Positions 24,201 to 36,780 of a stretch of 64,000 nucleotides of DNA are shown here, piece by piece. The DNA is taken from positions 386,088 through 450,087 of the forward strand of contig VWZP01002541.1 in assembly GCA_013396995.1 (NCBI GenBank), given 5' to 3'. Numbering within the stretch: the first letter of the stretch is position 1; the number at the start of each line of letters is the position of its first letter. Under the pieces are notes generated by a model. It saw only the letters and a list, made by a program, of their open reading frames with translations, did no database searches and was not told where the DNA came from. The position numbers were made by a program, and so were the translations under genes. This DNA comes from Dicaeum eximium (lineage: Eukaryota > Chordata > Aves > Passeriformes > Dicaeidae).

Positions 24201-27200
24201 CTTCATGGTGTTGTTTTAACTTACTACATCCTTAGTTTGTGTCTAGTTTTCAATAATGAACTTAAACATGTGGTTTGATAGAGTCCAAAGGAGAATAGTG
24301 GATTCTTAAAATGTTATCTACAAGGGAAGATTGTGAAGGAATTAATGTTGTTGAACTAAAAAATTAACTGAGAATGTAAGTATTCAACTACATAAGAAGA
24401 AAACCATAATGAAGTAGGGTCTTGTCCACTGTATATAGTCTTACAGGGCAGGAAGTTATTACCTCAAATTTAATCAGAGGCTGCAGTTAGACACTGAAGG
24501 ATGAAGAATTACAATGGAGGTGATAAAGCAGTGGAATAAGCTGCTGTGGAGTCTGTATTTGTGGGCCTTTAAGAGCAGGTTACACAAACATCTGCAAGAA
24601 ACAACATCAATATAGTGGTTCTGCCTGAGGTTAGGTCCTTCTCTTCATATGGGCTGTGATTACACTAGCAAGTGCAAGCTAGCTGGGAGGAAAAGGGGAG
24701 GAAACAAACCCTTCCCTACAATTGGAAGCATGTGTGAATTCGCTTTTAAAAATGTAGAATTAAAGCCAGATAGTCACCATAGTTGGTCAGTATTCACTGC
24801 ATATACCTTAGCTTGACTTCTTAAATTCAGTAATTCCTAATCGTGTTCCTTCAGCGTTTTTCTTGTCTACTACTATTCAAGTTGGTGTTTTGTAGACATG
24901 AAGTTTGTTAACTGTTATTTCCCAAAGCACAGCCCAAATAAGGATTACTGTAAGGCCCATTATATGGGTATGCCTGTACCAGATTCCCCGTCCAAACAAA
25001 TACATCCACCCGGTGTGATGCAGGCTGCTGGGAAAGTGCCAGCCAAAATCCAGGAATAAACAGCTACAGCCATGCTGTAGTGCCCCTGAGCTCATTCAGC
25101 TCTACTGTTTCTATTTTTGCTTCCTCATGTGATACCAGCCTAAATATCTTTGCAGCATATTCCTGTGCTTTTCACTTCAGAGCTGGGGTAGGCTTGTAGC
25201 TGTGGTACAGATATACTGAAAGAAGGGTTACTACTTTAACTTTTGTCATGGTAAATGTAGGACATGTGTATCTTCTCTCTCTTTGGGAAGACATCTTTTA
25301 CGGCCAATCTTTTAACATCTTTTACATCTTTTAACAGCCAACGAATAATCGACCCAAAATAGATGAGGTTAACTTTTGCTCACTTTATCAGTATGTTTAA
25401 TTATTTAAATTATTTAAATTGCTGGTTGTCACTTCAGTATGTGCATATAGGGAATTTAGCAATCTTTTCCTATAAAGATGGTTTTCAGCTGGCTTAGTAT
25501 AATGAAATCTTATTGCTTTCACAACTGAAAGCTTCTGCAGCTTTTTAAGTAATTTTTATTGCAATTGGCTGTTATTGTAAATTACGTTTTCAAGTATTTT
25601 GCTTATGAAAGGGAAATGGAGTTCAGTTAACTCTAATCAGGATTCCTGCCCGCTGACCTGGTTACCTGTACCACTGCTCTCTGTCATCCTCCAAACATCT
25701 GTTCTTTGACCCATTTTCCTTGCTGAATTTGTTGCTCCAGGGTTAGTTCTCATTCCTGTCTGCCAATACTTAAGGAAATAATTGACCTTTTAAAACAAAA
25801 TAAAGTTGTGTTTGAATTTCCTAAGCACTGTGAACAGTCTACAACATAGTATAAATAATGAATGGAATTGCAATACTATTATTTCTGCAAAAATTATATT
25901 GTTTGATTTGACAAATGCTAAGCCTTATGAAGATTTATAGTAATGATTGTCAGCTTTTGCTGAATTCAAAAATTGAGAAGAAGCACTTAGATGTGAAATT
26001 ATAGAAGTATGTTGTACTTGACAATACCAACCTTTATAGATAAAAAGTTTAAAAAAAATATTTGCTGAAAGGCATAAATTAATTTCAGTAACTACAAAGG
26101 ACTATCAAATTGTAAAAATAATAGAGGAAGTAAAAGCTGTCTGGCATGCCAAACAGACTTTAATGTGATTATTAGGTGCAGGTTTTTTAAATTAAAGGCA
26201 AAGCGATCTCAAATTTCATACTTGTGAAGTAATATCATTCACTTGTCTTACAGGATTTAAACTGATTCTGTTTGCTCCTGCAGTCACTAATCTCATGCAT
26301 TTGTGTTGCAAAAACAGACTGATTGGGATTTGCTGCTTGTATAGAAGAACACTGAGATAGACAGCAAAACAATAGCCAGGTGGCAGCCATCCTGAATTAC
26401 CATGAAAGCTGAAAGCATAAGGTTTGGGGGGTGTGGGTGCATATTTTGTGATACCTCTTGTATGCCCAAGCAACAGTTTCAGCCTGTAAGTCTGACTGTG
26501 TGAGTTCATACTCATTATACTTCATATGCCATTGTAAATTAGAGTTCTTATTTTTGACAAATGCAAGCTCATTACTTTGCCAACAAGAAAACCTCTATAT
26601 GAGGAATTGTCCATATGTAAAAGCTCATGAATTTATAAGGCCTTTTGTTTCTGTTTTCCTAAGACCGTTTTACATTTCATTCTGTGTACTGTGTATGTGT
26701 TAACTGTGTAACTGTGTTGCAGTGCAATCCAGTTGTGGATATTCTGAAACATTCACCCTTAGCAGTTTGCATATATTTATGTAATCAATAGTTCTCCCAG
26801 TTGCTTATTGAAGTATGAAGACCTAGATTGAGGTCCAGGATAAGTGATGAATATCTAAGATGGGGTTTAGATAATATATAGGTCATGCAGATTCCTCAGT
26901 CTGAGAGTGAAGTCTTCAAAACACCTGTCTAATCCCACAGACACACCAGAGTGATTCTGCTGATACTTGGAGGGAGGAAAAGGTGGTTGCTGTTCACAGC
27001 ACTCTCACTGTACAGTTTTATTCTGTGCACTCCTACAGTTGCCCCTGCCATTTTTACAGGATTGGGCAGTACAATGCTCCTTATAAACAAAACAGATTTT
27101 CATCTCATAAAGCACGACCAGAGGATTCTTCTCACTTAAAGGAAAAGTTTTTTTATAGGAGGCAGTGGGACAGCAATTTTTGGTCCAAATACATGGCTTG

Positions 27201-30200
27201 TGAAGGGGTTAAACCAGTGACGCTGCAACTTTTTATAGAGAGGCATAAATTAATGTAATGTCTCACAAAGCTCATGGTGAGCTGGGTTTGAATTTCATTG
27301 CAGAATTCAAATTTCTGACTGTCAAAAAAGGTAATGCATTTTGCATCATTGGTAACAAAATAAGATGTCCAAGTAGTTGTTGCAGTGGGCATTTGAGTCA
27401 AACTCCTCTCCTGCATGAGTGCCCATAGGATAGAGCTGAAAACACTCTTATGGATTTTAACTGACAAAAACAAGTACAGTATGAAATCTCCAGCATTATC
27501 ACAAGTCTAATTCTTCCTCTTGTGTCCTGAAAAAAGGAGCAATACTTTTGCTGCTTTAAATTAACTGTTTGGAGACTTAAACTGGAGAAGGTTCTACATC
27601 TGGTGATTTAGGTCAAATTTGCCTTTTTTGCAGGCCACATCTTAAACTGCCTCATAATAAAACTCTACGGTTGTTTTGGGGATTTCTGTTGCTGTGGCAA
27701 AGTTCAGAATCATACATTTCTTCTAAGTCCATAAGCATAATAAAACTCTATTGTTGCTGGCTGCAACTGGTGGTTCTGAGCAAGTTCAATTAAATTCACA
27801 ACATGTTTTGTAGTTCTTTCATGAATGTTGTCCTTAAAATACTCATTTGCTGTGTTAGTATCAAATTTAACTTACACAGTGGCTAGAGATTAGTTACATT
27901 TCTAACTTTTGGGAAAGTTTGTAACACTTTACTAAGCTAACTGTTACAAGCAGTGCCAAAACAAAGGTATGTCTGATTTGAAATACTTATTTCAAGTGAA
28001 ACTTGGAAAAATGGAGAATGATTTGGCTCAATGTCTCAGTATTTGAAGTTTCCACAATCTGGTAAAACTGAAAGACCATTTTAGAAGCTCTTTTAATGTC
28101 TAAAAGAGAAGTCAGTGTATGAAGCAACAAATTTTGAGTCACATGGAAATAAAAGAATGGGTGGTTATTGTTGTCTGACTTGTGTCAAACAATGCTTGAT
28201 ACAGTTGTGGCTAATATAAAAAAAGCTGTTTAGATTGGAAGAAAATTCAGTGCAGCAGGTAGTATTTTGGTTATAAGAGGAGACCTTTGAATTTGGCAAG
28301 TTATTCTATGTGGTTCTGGAAGGTTAGATCTGTAAAAACCTACAACCTGGACAAAGCCGCGAAGGCATTAAAATCCTTCTGTATCTGGCTTTCCCTTGTA
28401 AGAAAAAATGTGATTACAATTCAAATTACCCTCAGATTCAGGAAATTTCTTATTGCTTTACAGTAACCTCAAGTACTCACAGGCTGTCTCTGCAATATTT
28501 TTTGCCATAATTCCACCGATCTTGGCATTTTTTCCATGACATAACTAGATGGGGAGCATGCAGGAAGATAACAAGTGGGTGCAGGATACTGCTACTGGGA
28601 GAGCAAATTTCTGATAGTTAATGCTGAGAAACCATGACATCTTTAGTAAATACTTCAAGAACTTCTGCTCAGGAAGATGCTGAGAGTAACAAAAAATGTT
28701 ACCAGACACTCTAACTGGTGTTCAGTAGCACCATAACGTCATTCTTCTTTGCAAGAAGTTTATATACATTTGGAAAGCCAAGAGATGTAGATTTTCTTCC
28801 TTTACAAATCCCACATGATTTTCTTAAAATATCATTAGAACTCAAGAGGTTTTTACTTGTGTGACTATCTGCTGCAATCCTAATCAAAATCCTATCCTAG
28901 AGAAGGAGGGTAGGTTGTTGCCCACAGAAGATTCCCAGGAAACAGCGAATGGTGAAGGCTTCAATGGCACATTGGTGTGTGCCCTGCAGAGCTGGGCTGG
29001 GGGCAGTGCTGGAGGGCTCAGCTGAGCTGGTGGGCCACTGGCTGCTGCTGTGAGAATGGGAATTGCTCTTCATCTTCTGCAAAAGGGTTCTGTCTCTGTT
29101 TGGCACCGGTAGGATCACTGTCCCTGACTTTTCAGGGTTTTCCCTCTAGATCTGTCATAGTTCTGTGGTTTTTTTATGTCTGCCTTGCCTGCAGGGTGAA
29201 AAGTACCCTCTCGTTCATGTGATAGCAAAATTTGCTTTTGCCTATGCATCTGAGAGTTTTTTAAGCTGATTCTGTTTTTTTTTTCCCTATATATCTCTGA
29301 AGTATCAATTGTCCCATCTGAAAGAGGTGGCAGGTGTCCAGGGTAATAAGAGAGTTAACATCTGGATGGTCATGATGAGGAATGCTTTTACTGCTAGGTG
29401 TTTTGTTAAGTAGCAACTAGTCTTTGTGATCTGGACTAATTGTTAGCAGTACAGGAGGAAACCAGCTCTGTCTGGCTTTCATCACATAAAATCATCCTAC
29501 TAATCCCCCTTGCTTTTCATACAATCTTTTTATAGCTGAAGAGCTATTGAAACTGAGTTCAGAAGGGAGTTCTCAGAAGCAAATTGTTCCTGTGGTTTCT
29601 TTCTGTAGGTCCCATAGTAAGATAGTTTGATTTCTACTCCAGCGATTTGATTGCTTGCATCCAGGTTTTTTTTGTCATATTTATCTGTCTAAGGAAATCT
29701 GTTTCACTGTGCATGTTACCTGACTTTATTTGTGACTTCTGTTATCCCTGGTGGACTACAACATTTAAAGTTGATTCCTATAAAATAATGCAGTGTGTCT
29801 GTTCAGCAGTACAAATACGTGCAGGAATATGAGATCTTTCTGTCTCCTGTTTTAAATCAATTTCACACTCTTGATCCTTATTATTTAAGGTGTCCCCAGA
29901 CCTAGGATTTCTTAGGGGGGTTTGCTAATACTCTGGTGAAAGCTGTTGTCAATAACAGCAGGCTTTTAGCACAGGCTTCTCACAGTCAGAGTAAAACTCA
30001 TAATTTAATATACATGAAAACTGTAATTTTAAAGTATTATACAGGAACAAATAGCAATAATAACTACAAGAGAGTATTTTACAACTGCTTCATACTTTGA
30101 ATAAGTTTTTCCAAGTATGTTATCTGTTAACTAATGAAAAAGTAATAATATCATATAAGCAAGCTATGATAAGTAGTTGAGTAGAGAAAGCAATGGAGCA

Positions 30201-33200
30201 ACTTATGTTGCATAACTTAGTGAATTTTTTATTAATCAGTTAGGAACTAGCTAGTAAATAACACTATTCACCCCTGGAGAGGAAATTTAAATTGATATTA
30301 AGGATGTCAAAAAGCACGGAGGAATGGGCAACAGAAGAGTCTGCAGATTTGAGTGGCAAGAACAATGATGAAACTCCAGCAGATCAAATTGAAATACAAT
30401 TTCATATGTTCCATAGGCTGGATTCCTAATAATCCTCAGCAGTTTAATACTGACATATTAACGATTCCTGCCCTGTGTCATCATCTGGAATGACAATGAC
30501 AGTTGAGGCTGATGGACACACAAATCTGAAGCCTAAATAAGTGACACCTGAACTCTCAGTGAAAGGAGCTGGAGTAAACATGAACTGTACACAGCACCTG
30601 GAAAAGGACTTCCATATGAAGAAGAAAGCTGACAAAAATAATAATAGACAAATAATCTTCCCCTGTAACCTGTGAAAGATGATAGTAGAGCTGTGGGAAG
30701 CTTGATGAGTTGTCAAACTTATGTCAACTGAAAGTGCTTGTTCAATGTTTGAAATAGTAGATTTTCAGTATCTAAACTCTACACACAGTTGTTATTTCCA
30801 GCTTACCTGGTGAATGTTCAAATTGAAAATCTATCAAAATATGAACAAATATCATAAAGCCTTCAAATGACAAAGTGCTGGAAATATTAGATGTGATGAA
30901 TGGAGTAAGTTAATACTTGGGTTCACCAAGCTATAATGAGTGAAGTTGGCCAAAATAAGAACCTATGGAAAGAGTGTTACTCCTGAATGTTTTGCATGTA
31001 AGGGGAAATACTAAATGCAGTCAGGATCTGGGAATAAGCCAAAATCCTTCCCTGGTCAAATGGAGAGGTGTGGTTTAGATTCCAGTCCAAATAGATGTAA
31101 TATGCAGCAACATTTATATCTGTTATGGGATACATGCACTAACTGAATTCGGGGACACCTGTCTTGTAAAGGAAAGTGAAATTCAGCTGATTTGCACCAC
31201 TTCCAAAGCAAAGTTTGTCTTGCACGTGTAGTCTCAGCTTGAAAAATGAGAATTGCTGACCTCGGAAAACATCAGAGGCTCAACAGAGAGGAAACTGAAC
31301 TCAGTTGGCACTGAGGGAGCAGCTCATGGTACCTGTCTTTGCTGGCAATTCATTCTGCTCTATTTTATTCAGGGAATCTTTTCTGCTCTCTTTTTCTTGC
31401 CTTCGTGTCCTTATGAGCAGGCTGTAAATCTCTGAAAGAGCTACTTTAAAGACAGCAAAATGGTTTAGAGACAGTTTTCTGGAATACAGAAAGATAGATA
31501 GGGCCTTGTCATATTTACAGTGAATCCACTGCATCATTGCAGGAAGCTCTAAAAGCTACTTGTTTGCACGGCAAATTCTTCTCCCTCTTTTGAAAATAAT
31601 CTATTATAATCCAGTTTATGTAACATGATTTCTATTTAAAAGATTCAAAGGAGGACACCACTAAGGATCAATTCTGTTCAGCAGTCAAGAATGGTTTCTC
31701 TTCCTCTCAGCCTTTTAAATCGGTAGTCCTGTAGAGACACAGCTAAAGATGGAACACAAACATTTTAACTTTGATTATTTTAGACTATAATTTTTTAAAG
31801 GAAGGCAATTTCTATTAATGGATTATGTTTTTCAAGGAAGATCCCTTCTGTTGTTTCAAAACTGGGATCGCAGAGGTCCCAGAACTGTTAGTGCCACTTA
31901 AAATTATCTGTTCATATTCCAGTATTCTGACATTTTTCTTTGAACAATTAAAACTTTATCGTACTGCAACAGTAGAAACTGGAGTTTTCTGTGCCAGATG
32001 TCTACCTCTGGATAAAGGTTTTGGTTAATTAGAATTGGGATTTCATTGTTCACAGAGTTTTCATTTGAACTTAATCATCCCAGAAAATGAGGCTTAATTT
32101 ATAGGGAAAATAGACCACTTTGCCTTGTTAAGTCTTGCTGTCATTTCCTTAAGGAGATCCAGCACCAGCCTATTTTTACAGCAAACTGCTGCAATTTTGT
32201 GGGCAGAAAGATGGGTGGGAGGAACCAAACAGACCAGACTAGAAGCAGATGGTACCAAGGTATTTTAACTATTGAGGTGCTCACTTATGAATCTTGTCAT
32301 AGAACAAAAATCCTGAGTCTTAATATTTAATTCTTTTCAACAGCAAATGGCTTTACAACACTCTGACAGGTTTGCTCTCTAGTGCTGCTCTTATAAGGAA
32401 TAATTGTTGTTGTTAACATTAGGTAGCTAAAACAGCAGAAGTCTGTGCTGTGGCTCAGGAGGCCTAAATGACTCCTTTTGTGGCTAAATCCCATAAATTC
32501 AGCCAAAGCACAACAGCCTCACCATATTTACTGTGTCTTCAATGTAAGTGTTTTGTGGTAAGCTAATAAGGAATTCTGCAATAGCTGCAATGATAAATTT
32601 TTTTAATAGTCCTTAATTTTTTGTTATTTTCATGCAGGTTACCCTGAAAGCCAAACAGGTGAAGGATTCTGTTACATATACACCAGGTGTGTGCTTATGA
32701 AAATGACTGGGCTTGGGTGATGGCTGTGCCTTCCAGAGTCTGCTCTGCAGAAAGATTTTTGCAACCTTGCCTTACTTTGAGAAAAGAGAACTGCTGGGTA
32801 CTCTGAGGGAACATTTCCCTTCAGCTGCATCCTCCTGGGCTTTCTTATTCCATTTATTGTGGGGTTTGGGCATTTGTTCATGGTTGCTCTCTTTGTTTAT
32901 ATCAGTGTGGGAATTTAGTGGCATTTCCTGTAGATCAGATAAGCTCCTAATTGGCAAAGTTCATCACCTTGATGATCAAATAAATGCCTTGATTTCTCAG
33001 TTTTGTTTTTCTTAAGCTGTCAGTCCAGAAGAGCTTTTTGTGCACTCTGCACTATTCTGAGAACCTTTAATTTGTGGGCAGTTCCCTGCTTGTTTGTGGG
33101 GTGTTTTACTGTTTCAGAAGTGTAACATCAGTGCTTCTAACAGGTATCAGTAGGTTCTCAGAGCTTAAAACGCTGGCACACGATTCCAAAAATTTCAAAG

Positions 33201-34862
33201 TCAACACGAATCTGCCAGATCACATAATCACCCAGCGAGAAAGGGAAGAGGAAGTGGAGGAGGAGGGGAACTACAGTCTTATATCAGAGCAGATGGATGT
33301 CCAGACAGATCCAAAGGAGACCATGGCAAGTGAAACTAGACACCGAAGACGAAAAATTGTCAAAGCACCTGAAACAGCTCTGCTAGCAACAAAAGAGGCA
33401 GCAGAAGAGAAGGGCAGAGGGAGACGTCAGAAAGATTTTGATAACACTGAACAAGAGGAAGAGAGTGATGATGAAAGCAGAAAAAGGGAGAAAAGCCGTG
33501 CACCAGAAGAACTGTGGACTCAAAATCAACAGAAACTTCTTGAAATGGCCTTGCAGCAGTATCCAAAGGGAACATCAGATCGCTGGGATAAAATAGCAAA
33601 ATGCGTTCCTGGAAAAAGCAAGGTATGACTTGTTTTGACTGAACTATAGTATAAATTGAGGGGAAACACATTTGCTACCAGTTTATGATTTCCTTAAGAA
33701 TGAGGGTCCATACAAAAAGGTGAGGCCTTTACTTGGCCTCTGAGTCCAGACTCAGGTGACCTGAAGAGCATTACTGTCACATTTGTTGCTCTATTTAAAA
33801 CATTTTTTCATTTATGTCAGCTTGTTTGATCTAACACAGAATGTTGAAATAACTCCTGTTTAATTTAAAATACCTACCTCTCCTCTGCCTTTCAGATCTT
33901 CAATTGCAGGACAAAATTAGATATTAGAACAAATTTTGATTCAAAGTTAGTAACCAAACGTTGATGAACCCCTTTGCTTACATTTTTCACAATACCTTTC
34001 TCAACCCATTTCAGTGAACAAACAAAATAAGTAATCCATCTGAAAGTGTTAAATGCTCAATAATCTATCTAATGTTCTGTTTGTAAGTATAATTTTTTAA
34101 AATAGCATTAGTTGTCATTGGTATAGATGGTCTGTACTAGATTTCCTAATAGTTGTGATAGCTTAGTTTGCTTGCTTCAGCCATTGTAGCTGCAGAAAAG
34201 CCCTGTAATATTTATGCCAAACACAGTGAGGGAGCAGGAGGTGTGGTGGGGAAGGATTTGGGTGTCTCTGGCTCTGAAGCTGTTCTGTAGTTTCTGGTGT
34301 CAGCAGGTGCTGCATTAGTGACCTTGGAGGCTTGGCTTAGCCTGCTGCAGTGTGGCTCACACCAGAGTAACTGCTTTAAGTAGATGCTGCAATACAGCTC
34401 TTCCAGAATTGCTCTTGCAGTCATTGTAAAGAAGTACTGGCAACTGTTTCTTGAGTTTGTGTGCTCTTCATACAGATAAATGAGCCACTAAGAAATGTAA
34501 ATTGCAAGTTCATTTTTCTAATCCCCACTTCACTAGATGTAGATTCCCCTTCTCAAATTCAGTGTGCAACTTCAAAACAACAAGAAAACAACCAACCAAC
34601 CAAGAAAAAACCTACAAAAACCCCACAACAAAAAAAAGCCACTAACAAAAAAAACTCAGACCCAAACAAACAAACAAACAAACCCTACACAACCCCCAGA
34701 ACACAGCTCTTCTTCTAGAATAAATGGCATGTATAGAGTTAAAGCAGTACTAAAATACCAACCTTTGAATAACACTTTTGTGTTTCCTTTCAGGAGGAGT
34801 GTATAGCAAGATACAAGCTGCTTGTTGAACTGGTACAAAAGAAAAAAATGGCTAAAAGCTGA
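21162..34862 (+). CDS. DNAJC1: DNAJC1 (MTJ1/HTJ1), C-terminal part, four exons
   Basis: DNAJC1 is a type of ER-membrane J-domain co-chaperone: the J domain lies in the lumen and stimulates BiP, and the long C-terminal part with two SANT domains faces the cytosol. The J-domain and membrane exons are outside the window. Joined exons 21162-21281, 32638-32686, 33144-33622 and 34794-34862 give 717 nt, which is 238 residues plus TGA. SANT1 covers about residues 1-56 (APEWTEED, then GTPGRWEKIA). An acidic/basic linker covers about 57-177. SANT2 covers about 178-229 (ELWTQNQQ, then SDRWDKIA), followed by a basic tail ending KKKMAKS. All junctions are GT-AG and phase-consistent. I recognised it from remembered similarity to the human protein, which ends in almost the same residues. 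It converges on MLLT10. No promoter is in view. Confidence 0.96.
21282..32637 (+). other. DNAJC1: DNAJC1 intron (11.4 kb)
   Basis: It runs from GTGAGT to a long T-rich tract and TGCAG. Apart from a decayed CR1 3' fragment at about 24450-24680, I see no gene or recognisable repeat. The 28890-29130 stretch is locally richer in G and C but has no family I recognise. Open frames of 60-106 codons here have no supporting motif or splice context. Confidence 0.85.
24450..24680 (+). mobile_element. Decayed CR1-like LINE 3' region
   Basis: The phrases 'cagtggaataagctgctgtggagtctg' (about 24531-24557), 'tttaagagcaggttacacaaacatctg' (about 24569-24595) and 'ggttctgcctgaggttaggtcc' match the layout of the CR1 3' region just after ORF2, where CR1 has an equivalent of 'gaataggctgcc...gtggagtct...ttcaag' and then the descent to the terminal repeat. 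Divergence is high, so the copy is old. Sense orientation matches DNAJC1. Confidence 0.45.
32638..32686 (+). CDS. DNAJC1: DNAJC1 exon: end of first SANT domain
   Basis: This micro-exon of 49 nt follows a strong pyrimidine tract and TGCAG. It encodes VTLKAKQVKDSVTYTP plus the first base of a Gly codon, then a GTGTGTGC donor. It completes the third SANT helix begun in the previous exon. The human counterpart, as I recall it, reads VTTKAKQLKDSVTCSPG, which agrees in length and phase. Confidence 0.95.
32687..33143 (+). other. DNAJC1: DNAJC1 intron (457 bp)
   Basis: A phase-1 intron with a GTGTGT donor and a TCTAACAG acceptor. Open frames cross it on both strands (for example 32713-33015), but nothing in them resembles a known protein. 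Confidence 0.9.
33144..33622 (+). CDS. DNAJC1: DNAJC1 exon: charged linker and start of second SANT domain
   Basis: This is the largest exon here (479 nt), phase 1 to phase 0. After the split Gly codon it reads ISRFSELKTLAHDSKNF and continues into a linker with a Glu-rich block (REREEEVEEEGN) and basic clusters (RHRRRK, GRGRRQKDFD). An acidic EQEEESDDES segment follows. It then enters SANT2 with ELWTQNQQKLLEMALQQ and KGTSDRWDKIAKCVPGKSK. An upstream ATG at 33074 opens the same frame but lies in the intron, so it is not a start. The second SANT domain is the part reported to bind serpin-type secreted proteins in mammals. Confidence 0.96.
33623..34793 (+). other. DNAJC1: DNAJC1 last intron (1.2 kb)
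   Basis: A phase-0 intron from GTATGA to TTTCAG. It holds an A/C-rich low-complexity tract at about 34574-34705, ending about 90 bp before the acceptor. I see nothing else. Confidence 0.9.
34574..34705 (+). repeat. A/C-rich low-complexity tract with (AAAC)n
   Basis: About 130 nt consists almost only of A and C on the DNAJC1 coding strand, including AAAC units at about 34661-34684. CA-rich pre-mRNA is a known ligand class for hnRNP L, but a role here is only inference. Confidence 0.8.
34794..34862 (+). CDS. DNAJC1: DNAJC1 last coding exon
   Basis: It follows CTTTCAG and encodes EECIARYKLLVELVQKKK then MAKS and TGA (34860-34862). This forms the final helix of SANT2 plus a lysine-rich tail. 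The human protein ends almost identically, with D at the second position and QAKS at the end as I recall. Confidence 0.97.
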   Translation, partial: EECIARYKLLVELVQKKKMAKS

Positions 34863-35012
34863 ATGTTGTGAGCAAGAAGATATGTGCTCATCTTTGTCAA
34901 AATGCGGTTTTAAATCTCATATGCAGGAAACTGCATTTTTGTACCTCAGTATTTCTATACGTCATGTGCCTTAGTAAAAGAAAATATTAATAAATCTTAT
35001 GCCATCTTACCT
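34863..35012 (+). other. DNAJC1: DNAJC1 3' UTR (short)
   Basis: This is untranslated sequence from the stop codon to the inferred cleavage point about 15-20 nt after the AATAAA at 34989-34994. It is about 150 nt. Longer forms using distal signals cannot be excluded. Confidence 0.7.
34989..34994 (+). promoter_or_regulatory. DNAJC1: DNAJC1 polyadenylation signal AATAAA
   Basis: A canonical hexamer 127 nt after the stop codon, followed at 35013-35028 by a GU-rich 'ggtttgtgtgttg' element of the type bound by CstF. The pairing supports real 3'-end formation here. Confidence 0.8.
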
Positions 35013-36399
35013 GGTTTGTGTGTTGAAGAATGAAGGTGTGCTTGTATTGAAGAGCTGCTTAGGCAGATGTGTCAGAACAGTGTCTAAAAGTGAGCAGAGC
35101 TTCAGGAAAACCCCCTCTGATAATCACATACTGAATCTAGTAGGTTTGCAGCCAATGGATATACAAATAACTTATATTTGTTTTGAAAGATAGAATTGAC
35201 CTGAAACTGTTAAGCAAGCACAAGAGTAATGAAACTCTGCACTCAAAATATATTTTTCTTTCTTGCACCTCTAAATCCAAGACAATATGCTTATAAATAC
35301 CTTATTCTTATAAATACCTAGTAATATTTTGAAATAAGTAGTATTTCTAATATTAACTTCCACATATATTTATATGCACCTGCAATATAATACCTTATTT
35401 TGCCAACCCTGCAGTGGTATTTGATAGCATTGTTGATTCAGTAAAGTTGAAATGGGTAAAAACACTAAAGGCTTTCATGTTTTAATTAGAAATTAAGAGA
35501 TAAGGTACTTCACAACCACTTTTTAAGTACAGAACAGCTAACATTCTTGGGCTAAGAGTTCTCATTTTGGGGATGGTTGTATACCCTGGATTCAGTTTGA
35601 AGAATAGGTAATAAGGGTTATATTATTCCATACTTGTAATTTTGTTTTGTGTAAGTTTTCCAAAATTGTGAAAAGCTTAAAATGCTTTCCATTTGGAAAC
35701 AAAGGGTACTTAGTAGGCTGCAAATGACAGCAAAATCAGAGCAATGATCAGAGTATATTGCAAGAAACATTAAGACCTTGCATTTTTAAAAACATTATTT
35801 ACCACTCAAATTGTGATTTAATACCAGGATTGTAAAAATTTTTGAGCTTTAATTCAAAATCAAAATGAAAACTCAGGAAATCATGTATCTGAACTCAAAA
35901 TCAAAACTTGGTGGCTGAAAGTCTCTGTTAACTTCCTGCCATTTCCACTGCTGATTTCCCCAGTAACTGCCAATTGTGCTCCTTCTGTCAGATCAGCACT
36001 TCACAACATTTCATCCCATGCCCATAAAACTTTAAAGGCCAAGTATTTAGGGAATATAACAGTGTTCCATATGTGTTCTTCTTCCAATTGGAGCGCTTTT
36101 TTTTTGTCTCATATTAAAAAATCTTGGTAGAAATAATATTATGGAAACATAGCCAGATACAAAATAATGCATTGGATTTTTTTTTCACAGAGAACTTCAT
36201 AGTTTAACTGTACTAGAAGTTAAACATATTTAGAAGCTGTGATCTGGGTGCTAATCAATGGAACAGGAATTCTGTGCTACTTTGAAGGAAGAATCTTAGT
36301 GAGACCAAGTGAGGTATTTCCAAGAGGTATCAGGAAAACTTCACTTTCAAAAGCTTTTACTCAATGACACTCAATGAGAGATGACTAGATGTAAAGCAA

Positions 36400-36600
36400 G
36401 GTCGTTGAAATGGCTGCAAAGAAAAGCTGCTAAAATGGTGTCATGAACTGGTGAAAATTAATGGGTGGAGCTGGGGTAGAACATGAGCAAATGGAGATGT
36501 TCTGTTCATGAAAAAAGACTGGTAATGGGGATATTTCTGCAGTTTCTAAAACAGAAAGTAAGTAATGGAAGAGTTTAGCCTGTGAGGAGGAAAGAGTCAT
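36400..36600 (+). mobile_element. Decayed CR1-like LINE fragment
   Basis: The text 'caaagaaaagctgctaaaatgg' (about 36417-36438), then 'tgttcatgaaaaaagactg' (about 36503-36521) and 'gtttagcctgtgaggagg' (about 36573-36590) follows the order of the CR1 ORF2 C-terminal region (RRATKM, then YEKRL, then LFSLEKR). It is strongly diverged and without an open frame. Confidence 0.4.
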
Positions 36601-36751
36601 CTTTCTTTTCCACTCTGGATTTACTTTACCTGGGATGGTGTGCCTTGTTCAGTGTATCACAGTTTGAGATGTAGAGCATCCAGAAGAGCAGAGAGAATGA
36701 TCCAGTGTTTGCATTGCCTGATTTGCTAGGAAGGTATTGCTGTTGGTGTTT

Positions 36752-36780
36752 TCTCTCTCTCTCTAGACTAGAGGGAGAGA
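36752..36780. repeat. CT-rich near-palindrome (potential hairpin)
   Basis: A CTCTCTCTCTCTAG arm is followed after two bases by TAGAGGGAGAGA. The arms pair over about 12 nt with one mismatch. It is intergenic and of unknown relevance. Confidence 0.6.

Noticed and set aside
33074..33143. ATG-started frame leading into the large DNAJC1 exon
   Set aside because: The bases before 33144 are intron: TCTAACAG is a clear acceptor and the phase fits the upstream exon.
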